A stretch of 6,261 nucleotides of DNA, taken from NCBI GenBank assembly GCA_964354365.1, contig CAYGZM010000191.1, forward strand, positions 1-6,261. The letters are read 5' to 3'. This document shows positions 1 through 4,688 of this stretch, one piece after another (position 1 is the stretch's first letter; every line of letters starts with the position of its first letter). The notes below the pieces were generated by a model. The model was given only the letters and a program-made list of their open reading frames with translations, was not told where the DNA came from and ran no database searches. The DNA comes from CAYGZM01 sp964354365. GTDB taxonomy: Bacteria > Planctomycetota > Phycisphaerae > Sedimentisphaerales > Anaerobacaceae. A program made the position numbers and the translations under genes.

Positions 1-435
1 GATGTAGGTACGACCCTGCGAAGTCCTGGGACGGGGGAAAACGCGATTGAGCGTTTTTGGCGAATGCGTGCGCCTGTCAAGCATCAATGGGACCACCATA
101 GACATCTGCCTATCCTCTTAAGCAAGATAGGTCGCCTATTGGACCAGTACGGTATCCCATTCTTCTATAGACAGCCGATGGTCATACGTGACCGGGGCAA
201 GAACGCATTGTGGGAGCCAACATTCATCGTGCCGAGCTACGGGTGCATAGTGGTAGATTACCTGACCATCGTCCAAGTATCATGTACGGCGCGCACAATC
301 GCGATCCGGGCCGACTCCGCCGACGTTCTGATTTTCAGAGACTCTACCCCGCGAGTAGCAGCGCATGATGGCGCCATGACCATTTGTTCCCATCAGTCCT
401 CCAACATATTCACGCCCAGAGACTGTCCCATGTGA
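1..435 (+). pseudogene. 5'-truncated fragment of an unrecognised protein, probably broken near 265-300
   Basis: The frame is open from the left edge to a TGA at 433-435, so the true start is outside the window; the ATG at 64 has no convincing ribosome binding site. From about codon 18 to codon 87 the translation looks like a genuine folded protein: it contains LLDQYGIPFFYRQP, then NALWEPTFIVPSYG, then IVVDYL. This is the alternation expected of a compact alpha/beta domain of the kind seen in planctomycete hypothetical proteins. I cannot name the family. After VVDYL (about position 262) the translation loses this character, and from about 300 it runs antisense to a clearly coding GLUG-repeat frame. 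The simplest reading is that the real gene is cut near 265-300 and the remaining codons to 435 are read-through into unrelated DNA. A bona fide short gene ending at 435 is less likely. Confidence 0.45.
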
Positions 436-996
436 ATAGCAGTCGGTTATCAGCTCCGCCCCATTTCCGATTAGCCCTCCAACAGAGGAATCGCCTGTGA
501 CATCGACTGTTGAGTAGCATTGGCGGATAGTCAGATCGCTTGTGCAGATGCCTACCAGCCCGCCTACCCCATCCGTGCCCGCAACTTTGCCCGTGCTGTA
601 ACAATTCTCAATTGTACACGGACTGACTGCTACCCCTCCAGCCAGGACACCCACGTTGTATCCGATTTCTGCATTGACTCCGGCGTCAATGATGCCCAAA
701 TTCTTGATCTCGGCACCAGCAAGGACGGAAAATAGTCCAATGAAGTTCCTGTCGTTTGAATCATAGGTAAAGTCCGAGATAGTATTACCGTTCCCGTCAA
801 ATACCCCAGTGAATTGTCTGCCAGTTGTCTGACTATCGCCGATCATATTGAACTTTGGGCGGCCCTGTCTCCCGTCGTATGCTGAAAGATCGATGTTGGC
901 CATCAACTTAAATTGCTTATCCCAATCATGTGGATTCGTACCAATGGTGTTCATTTCGGCAGAATTGTAGATTAGATACGGATCTCTGGGCACTCC
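280..996 (-). pseudogene. GLUG-repeat surface protein, fragment lacking both ends
   Basis: The frame begins just after a TAG at 997-999 and ends at a TGA at 280-282; the only nearby start is a GTG at 991-993. Numbering from that GTG, residues 4-70 match the usual entry segment of these proteins: DPYLIYNSAEMNTIG, then KLMANIDLSAY, then FTGVFDGNGNTISDF. About four GLUG repeats follow at residues 113-228, with VGGLVG/VGGLIG/VGGLMG turns and recurring CYS motifs. GLUG proteins are large secreted or surface proteins with repetitive beta-structure, often carrying sorting or dockerin-like tails; their ligand is generally unknown. Here there is no signal peptide, and the entry motif normally sits deep inside a larger protein. 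The last repeat breaks at VGGVG and is followed by a non-repetitive tail, GPDRDCARRT. The piece is therefore truncated at both ends and is probably not a functional gene. A real short gene using the GTG cannot be excluded, but no ribosome binding site supports it. Confidence 0.75.
310..657 (-). repeat. GLUG-motif protein repeats (about 4-5 units, 26-29 codons each)
   Basis: The translated minus strand shows a tandem repeat with cysteines of CYS motifs at residues 131, 159, 185 and 212 of the GTG-numbered frame. The GLUG turns start at residues 114, 143, 171, 197 and 224. Each unit has the form CYSxGxV, a short loop, then VGGLxG. The units are diverged at DNA level, so this is an old protein repeat and not a recent tandem duplication. 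Confidence 0.75.
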
Positions 997-1134
997 CTAT
1001 CGGAGTTGTTCCTCCACCTCAAATATCCGCACCCATATGCGGATATCGCTGAGAAGGCCGAACCAGAAACTTTGCGAGTCGAGGTCAATCCCATCGGGCT
1101 CAAGAGACCCAAAGTGGAGGGAACCGGAGCCTTG
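997..1134 (-). pseudogene. LamG-like (concanavalin-type) domain C-terminal remnant
   Basis: Between an in-frame TAG at 1135-1137 and another at 997-999, the minus strand encodes a segment containing SGSLHFGS, then SFWFGLLSDIRIWVRIFEVEEQ. This resembles the last strands of a LamG/concanavalin-like jelly-roll domain, where a small glycine turn is followed by a 'G-hydrophobic-D-(I/V)-R-I-Y-x-R-x-L-S-x-E-E' signature. It lies in the same frame as the downstream GLUG fragment, as if both once belonged to one multidomain surface protein. The N-terminal two thirds of the domain are not visible in any frame between 1138 and 1253, where the minus strand has one further in-frame TAG at 1216-1218. The assignment rests on a short signature and is tentative. 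Confidence 0.4.
1023..1046. repeat. Perfect 9-bp inverted repeat with 6-nt loop
   Basis: ATATCCGCA at 1023-1031 and TGCGGATAT at 1038-1046 are exact reverse complements around CCCATA. The repeat lies inside the LamG-like remnant, where it encodes the similar peptides DIRI and VRI, so coding chance may explain it. There is no T-tract, so it is not a standard intrinsic terminator. It could still be a decayed recombination or insertion site at the LamG/GLUG debris. Confidence 0.35.
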
Positions 1135-1253
1135 CTAAAGAGAGGTCGCCGCACAAGAAGTAATGGTCGATTCAAGTCGCCCCAGGCGAGATTGCCAAGA
1201 TTCGCCGAAGACAGCCTAAAAACCAGCAGAAGGCTCCATATTCCGCGATTCCC

Positions 1254-2627
1254 CTATATCTTCATCTCCAGCGGCCCCCAACCCTTGCGGGGATCACGCC
1301 AAGCCAAGTCGTTGATCTTAGGGTCGCTGATGATCTCCCCAGCTTCGTTCAGCACGAGCTTCTTTCCCGCGCGGGCGCACAGATTGCCGAGTTGGATGTT
1401 TGCGGCCATGGGACCGGAATAGCTGAAGTTGGACTGACTGAATTCCCGTGGCTTCTCGCCTCTGCAGGCCATAAAGAACTCCTGGTGATGTCCGGGAGAG
1501 CGTTCGAGCAGTTTCTCGGGGCGGCCGAACTCTCTGCGTTTCGCATCCGGGATCAGTTGCGTGCTGTCCCAGTAATCACCATTGACGAGCATTTTTCCCT
1601 TGGTGCCGACGACCAGATTCCCGGTTCTGGGCAATTCGCGTCCATCAACCTTGAGCTCCTCGGGATTCTCCGGCATGAAAGGCTTTCCGTCTTTATTGTT
1701 TCCCTCGTACCAGTAGGTGGTGAAGCCCGGGCGTCCGTCTTTTGCGCGGTATGTGCACTTGACGACCATGCCTGATGGCCACTGGTCCTTGACGGGTCCG
1801 GTCATGATGATCGGCTCGGCGGTGGCCGCGTAGCCCGGATTCATAATCGCGTAGATTCCGTCAGTGGTATGACAGGCCATATCGCCCAGCGCCCCGGAGC
1901 CGAAATCCACAAATCCGCGCCAATTGAATGAATGATAAACACCGTTCTTGAAAGGTCGCATCGCAGCCGGGCCGATCCAGGCTTCCCAGTCCAGGGTATC
2001 GGGGATGGGGTCGGAACCCTCAGGACGGTCGCCGCCCTGAGGCCAGATTGGACGATTCGTCCAGGTGTGGAACTCCTTGATATCACCGATCGCGCCGGCC
2101 TTGACGTATTCGTAAGCAGTTCTCCACCCATCGCCGGCGTGGCCCTGGTTGCCCATCTGGGTAACGACCTTGGGGTTCTTGGCGTAGGCTGCCGCCAGCA
2201 ACTGCGCTTCGCGGACCGACCAGGTCAGGGGCTTTTCTGTGTAGCAGTGAATTCCCATAGAAACGGCGGTCATCGACGGGGCAAAATGGCTGTGGTCCGG
2301 GGTCGCCACGAAAACGACATCGAGGTCCTTACCGTGCTTTTCGAATACCTTGCGCCAGTCCTGATAGCCGGCGGCATTCTCCCAGCCTTTCTTGTCGAGG
2401 ACGCCGCCCCAGCGGGTTTTGTCAACCTCGGCGAAGGCGATGCACTGGAGGCCTTCCCCATGTGATGCGCCCGTATGGGACCCAGCCTGTCCACCCGCTG
2501 CGATGAATCCCACCTGGAGTTTTTCGTTGAGTCCCTGGGCCCGGATGAGGCTCGGGAAACCAATAGAGGATGTGGCTGCAACGGCAGCGGCGCGTTTGAC
2601 AAACTGACGACGTGTGATGTTCGACAT
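1254..2627 (-). CDS. Tat-exported Gfo/Idh/MocA-family oxidoreductase
   Basis: This 457-residue protein is a predicted NAD(P)-dependent dehydrogenase/oxidoreductase of the Gfo/Idh/MocA family, which acts on sugars, inositols or sugar derivatives. Residues 1-31 form a twin-arginine signal (TRRQFVKR followed by an Ala-rich stretch ending in RAQ), so it should be exported already folded with its cofactor. Residues 36-115 are the first part of the Rossmann fold: VGFIAAGGQAGSH at 39-51, a ribose-binding acidic segment AEVD at 66-69, and VATPDHSH at 107-114. The family EKP signature is at 131-133, giving Lys132. GALGDMACH at 245-253 supplies the G-xxx-D-xxx-H pattern with Asp249 and His253, the likely catalytic pair with Lys132. 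The remainder fits the bacterial-type alpha/beta C-terminal domain. Length is normal for the exported planctomycete-type subfamily. The start is supported by AAGGA about nine bases upstream. The first and third glycines of the usual GxGxxG are alanines (Ala43, Ala48). It stands alone on this strand, divergent from the DUF4038 operon. The substrate is unknown. Confidence 0.95.
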   Translation of the reverse strand: MSNITRRQFVKRAAAVAATSSIGFPSLIRAQGLNEKLQVGFIAAGGQAGSHTGASHGEGLQCIAFAEVDKTRWGGVLDKKGWENAAGYQDWRKVFEKHGKDLDVVFVATPDHSHFAPSMTAVSMGIHCYTEKPLTWSVREAQLLAAAYAKNPKVVTQMGNQGHAGDGWRTAYEYVKAGAIGDIKEFHTWTNRPIWPQGGDRPEGSDPIPDTLDWEAWIGPAAMRPFKNGVYHSFNWRGFVDFGSGALGDMACHTTDGIYAIMNPGYAATAEPIIMTGPVKDQWPSGMVVKCTYRAKDGRPGFTTYWYEGNNKDGKPFMPENPEELKVDGRELPRTGNLVVGTKGKMLVNGDYWDSTQLIPDAKRREFGRPEKLLERSPGHHQEFFMACRGEKPREFSQSNFSYSGPMAANIQLGNLCARAGKKLVLNEAGEIISDPKINDLAWRDPRKGWGPLEMKI

Positions 2628-2671
2628 GATCTCTATTCCTTAACTTTTAGTGAATGAAAAAATCGACCCTT

Positions 2672-2699
2672 ATTCTAATCGTATCTGGCGGGTTGTCAC
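2672..2699 (-). promoter_or_regulatory. Candidate sigma70-type promoter for the oxidoreductase gene
   Basis: On the minus strand GTGACA (2694-2699) and TAGAAT (2672-2677) each match the -35 and -10 consensus at five of six bases, with a 16-base spacer. They lie 44 to 72 bases upstream of the oxidoreductase ATG, implying a leader of roughly 35-40 bases. The surrounding DNA is A/T-rich. The call is sequence resemblance only, and promoter consensus in this phylum is not well established. Confidence 0.35.
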
Positions 2700-2758
2700 C
2701 TTAAAGACAGCCCTGCGCGGCGTTGGCGCATGATTCAAACATGAAATACAACATCCTC

Positions 2759-2802
2759 TGTGATAACTGATTTCACAAATCAGATAGGACACTAGCCTAT
2801 CT
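2759..2802. promoter_or_regulatory. Nested and adjacent inverted repeats, possible operator
   Basis: Three dyads overlap here. TGTGA (2759-2763) pairs with TCACA (2773-2777) across nine bases. CTGATTT (2767-2773) pairs perfectly with AAATCAG (2777-2783) around CAC. AGATAGG (2782-2788) pairs perfectly with CCTATCT (2796-2802) around seven bases. The TGTGA/TCACA half-sites resemble a CRP/FNR-type site, but the spacing is nine instead of six, so that assignment is not supported. They lie about 60-130 bases upstream of the oxidoreductase promoter candidate and could bind a regulator. They may also be leftovers of a mobile element end. Confidence 0.3.
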
Positions 2803-2939
2803 ATTTTGAACATTCTACTCAAGAGTGCCAGACCGGTCAAGGCTTTCCGTTCCTGAACTTCGTCATTCTTGGATCTCAGTCGCCCCCCAAAGATTCTCTT
2901 GAAGCGATATCCCCACCATGAGAGAAATCGAAGGATCAA
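2785..2939 (-). pseudogene. Possible IS transposase C-terminal remnant
   Basis: Reading the minus strand from about 2939, the frame encodes WWGYRFKRIFGGRLRSKND, then a short charged helix and ALLSRMFKIDRL. The pattern 'GxRLRSxxxxxQxxEAxxxxxxLNRMxxLGxP' is common at the C-terminus of DDE transposases of the IS5/IS4 type, and this segment follows it loosely (GGRLRSK, Q, ALLSRM). A TAG lies a few codons upstream in the same frame, so only some 50 residues remain, with no DDE residues visible. I noted no terminal inverted repeats or target duplications. This is inference from motif memory and may be wrong. Confidence 0.3.
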
Positions 2940-3050
2940 CGTGGAACAGCCCGAAAGCTACATGGAACACGTGCAGAGAGCGATGAAATGGGGTATCTAC
3001 GTGAGATCCGCTTACGGTAAGACGTGCATTGAAAAAACGTTGTACAATTC

Positions 3051-3077
3051 TTGGCTTTCTCACAACTCTTTGATAAT
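3051..3077 (+). promoter_or_regulatory. Weak promoter candidate upstream of the DUF4038 operon
   Basis: TTGGCT (3051-3056) and GATAAT (3072-3077) resemble -35 and -10 elements, but the spacer is 15 bases, shorter than usual. The site is about 270 bases upstream of the preferred start of the DUF4038 gene, leaving a long leader that includes the remnant at 3149-3292. It may originally have served the gene now reduced to that remnant. Confidence 0.15.
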
Positions 3078-3148
3078 ACAGAGCTTATGGAATAGACATT
3101 TTTGCGGAATTGGCGGATAATGGAGTTTCGGGTTGTACAAAGTTGTAG

Positions 3149-3292
3149 GCGTCTGCGGGCGAGCGGACCCTAACGATTGACAGTCCATTGAAAGCGGCAT
3201 ACGATTTGATGGGCAATCCGTTGCCGGCCGGCGCCAGCGTTTCACTGAGCGAAACGCCCGTGTATTCCCTGGGCAAGAACCCTGTGAAATAA
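3149..3292 (+). pseudogene. C-terminal remnant of a protein, probably a glycoside hydrolase
   Basis: After a TAG at 3146-3148 the plus strand is open for 47 codons to a TAA at 3290-3292. The peptide contains TIDSPLKAAYDLMGNPLPAG and ends with SLSETPVYSLGKNPVK. The order 'YDLMGNPL ... hydrophobic strand ... TPVYxxGK' is the kind of terminal beta-sandwich strand pair seen at the end of many bacterial glycoside hydrolases and related carbohydrate-active proteins. There is no start codon context and the catalytic part is absent. Upstream in the same frame are a TAG (3146) and a TAA (3074), so this is a 3' remnant. It ends only 55 bases before the preferred DUF4038 start, so an ancestral operon probably had another carbohydrate-active gene directly upstream. 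The specific family is unknown. Confidence 0.5.
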
Positions 3293-3331
3293 CGGAGTTA
3301 TGAGCAAGTTGTTTCCAACCCTTGTACTAAT

Positions 3332-3336
3332 GGAGG
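3332..3336 (+). promoter_or_regulatory. Shine-Dalgarno that helps choose the DUF4038 start
   Basis: GGAGG lies 11 bases before the ATG at 3348, and AAGG touches that ATG directly. Two earlier in-frame ATGs are weaker: 3300 has GGAG only two bases away, and 3330 has no upstream purine tract. The 3348 start places a clean signal peptide at the N-terminus, so it is preferred. Confidence 0.5.
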
Positions 3337-3347
3337 CAAGACAAAGG

Positions 3348-4688
3348 ATGAAAATCGCAGGGATCTTTTTAGGGCTCACATTGACTGTCACAGCCGCGGC
3401 GCAGACGGCGTTCCCGTTAAAGATCAGCGAGAACAAACGCTATCTGGTGGATTCGGCGGGCAAGCCGTTTTTTTATCAGGCGGATACGGCGTGGATGCTG
3501 CTGTTGAAACTGGATCCGGCACAAGCCGAGGAGTATCTCAAAAACCGCAAGGCCAAGGGATTCAATGCAGTTCAGATTATGTTGACCGGGTTTCTCGACA
3601 TGAAGAACCTTGCGGGGCAACTGCCGTTTGAGGGTGAGCACGATCTAGCACGGCCTAACGAGGCCTTTTTCGCCCACGCCGACGGCGTGATCCGAACAGC
3701 GTCCGAGATGGGATTGCTGCTGGCGATTGCGCCGATGTGGTCGGGATGTTGCGGCGAAGGTTGGGCGGGAACGGCGAAAGATGGCTCCCTCAAGCCGCTC
3801 AACAAAAACGGCGCGATAAAGAGTCGCTCGTTGGGCCGCTATCTCGGGCAACGCTATGGAAAATTCGACAATATCGTGTGGATTCTCGGCGGGGATATTG
3901 ATCCCGACAACGCCCGCGAGGAAATCCGCCAACTCGGACTCGGCCTCAAGGAAGCCGCACCCCGGCACCTGATCACCTATCACGCATCCTCGTCGCATTC
4001 GAGCACCGATATCTGGCCGGACGATGAAAGTTGGCTCGATATTTCGATGGTCTATACCTATTTCCGCGGCTTCAACAAGGCGTGGAACAAGAACCAGCCT
4101 GATGTGTACGAAGTCAGCCACGCCGAGTATGCCAAGTTACCGGTGCGGCCGTTCTTCCTCGGCGAATCCACCTATGAAGGCGAACACGGAGCGTGGGGCA
4201 GCGCGTTGCAGGCACGCAAACAGGCCTACTGGTGCGTGCTCGGCGGCGGCTTCGGTCATGCCTACGGTTCGCCGAACTGGAATTTTCCGAAGAATTGGCG
4301 CCAGGTGATGGAGCAACCGGGCGCTGTCAGCATGAAACATGTCCGCGACCTCTTTGAATCGCTCGCGTGGTGGATACTGGTGCCGGATGTGCGCAATGTG
4401 GTTGTGGTCGAGGGGCGCGGCGAATGGGCGTCCAACAACTGTGTGACGGCCGCCCGCACTTCCGACGGCTCGCTGGCGATCGTCTATCTGCCCCAGTCGC
4501 GCCCGATTGTGGTGGACCTGAGCCGGTTGACCGGGCTGATAAGGGCGCGATGGTTCGACCCGACGAGCGGCCAATTCAAACCAATCGAGGGATCGCCATT
4601 TACAAATGAAGGCCTGCGAAAATTCTCGCCACCGGAAAAAAATGCGGCAGGTGACGGCGATTGGGCGCTGTTGCTGGAGGCACAATAA
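3348..4688 (+). CDS. Secreted DUF4038 / apiosidase-like glycoside hydrolase (GH140-related)
   Basis: This 446-residue protein is a predicted secreted glycoside hydrolase of the DUF4038 group, which includes the GH140 apiosidases acting on pectic rhamnogalacturonan II. Residues 1-19 form a signal peptide (MKIAGIFLGLTLTVTAAAQ). The TIM-barrel domain starts with KRYLVDSAGKPFFYQADTAW (residues 30-49), the usual DUF4038 opening, and continues through KAKGFNAVQIM and LLLAIAPMW. Asp183 in WILGGDID is the expected acid/base position. Glu273 in FFLGEST is the expected nucleophile; both are inferred by analogy with GH140. Residues from about 350 to 446 fit the C-terminal beta-sandwich often paired with DUF4038 (annotated as a putative collagen-binding domain): SLAIVYLPQSRPIVVDLS, then RWFDPTSGQF. 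Length is typical. A longer version from 3300 would add 16 residues before the signal peptide and is not favoured. The stop overlaps the next ATG, so both genes are co-translated. The substrate could be another glycoside, since DUF4038 is broader than apiosidase. Confidence 0.92.
   Translation: MKIAGIFLGLTLTVTAAAQTAFPLKISENKRYLVDSAGKPFFYQADTAWMLLLKLDPAQAEEYLKNRKAKGFNAVQIMLTGFLDMKNLAGQLPFEGEHDLARPNEAFFAHADGVIRTASEMGLLLAIAPMWSGCCGEGWAGTAKDGSLKPLNKNGAIKSRSLGRYLGQRYGKFDNIVWILGGDIDPDNAREEIRQLGLGLKEAAPRHLITYHASSSHSSTDIWPDDESWLDISMVYTYFRGFNKAWNKNQPDVYEVSHAEYAKLPVRPFFLGESTYEGEHGAWGSALQARKQAYWCVLGGGFGHAYGSPNWNFPKNWRQVMEQPGAVSMKHVRDLFESLAWWILVPDVRNVVVVEGRGEWASNNCVTAARTSDGSLAIVYLPQSRPIVVDLSRLTGLIRARWFDPTSGQFKPIEGSPFTNEGLRKFSPPEKNAAGDGDWALLLEAQ
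4676..4680 (+). promoter_or_regulatory. Shine-Dalgarno for the beta-helix gene, inside the upstream gene
   Basis: GGAGG lies seven bases before the ATG at 4688, within the last codons of the DUF4038 gene. Together with the TAATG stop/start overlap it fixes the start of the beta-helix gene and indicates translational coupling. Confidence 0.8.

Larger units (their letters stand above)
2628..3299. other. Long A/T-richer intergenic mosaic between the divergent genes
   Basis: About 670 bases separate the oxidoreductase start from the first possible start of the DUF4038 frame. I see a promoter candidate near 2672-2699, nested inverted repeats at 2759-2802, a transposase-like C-terminal scrap around 2785-2939 (minus), two copies of the palindrome TTGTACAA (3040-3047 and 3133-3140), and a protein C-terminal remnant at 3149-3292 (plus). 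No convincing gene lies between about 2940 and 3148; the short frames there do not read like conserved protein. The patchwork of unrelated scraps suggests repeated insertion and decay. Confidence 0.6.

Noticed and set aside
1197..1225. Possible terminator after the oxidoreductase (AGCCT and AGGCT arms on the minus strand)
   Set aside because: The stem is five pairs with a 13-base loop containing the T-run, so it does not fit an intrinsic terminator.
1006..1422. A 138-codon plus-strand frame overlapping the LamG-like remnant and the oxidoreductase 3' end
   Set aside because: Its second half is antisense to conserved oxidoreductase codons. The first half does not resemble any family and has no ribosome binding site.
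1932..2465. A 177-codon plus-strand open frame opposite the oxidoreductase
   Set aside because: It is antisense to the conserved Rossmann and C-terminal domain codons and has no recognisable motif.
2759..2777. CRP/FNR-type site from TGTGA and TCACA half-sites
   Set aside because: The spacer is nine bases, where CRP sites need six, so only the inverted repeat itself is reported.
2869..3120. An 83-codon plus-strand frame in the intergenic region
   Set aside because: No ribosome binding site, no recognisable motif, and composition unlike the confident genes of the window.
3237..3257. A 7-bp hairpin GCGTTTC/GAAACGC as a terminator of the upstream remnant
   Set aside because: It lies within the coding remnant before its stop codon and has no following T-tract.
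3645..4121. A 158-codon minus-strand open frame opposite the DUF4038 gene
   Set aside because: It is antisense to the catalytic barrel of the DUF4038 protein and has no domain signature.
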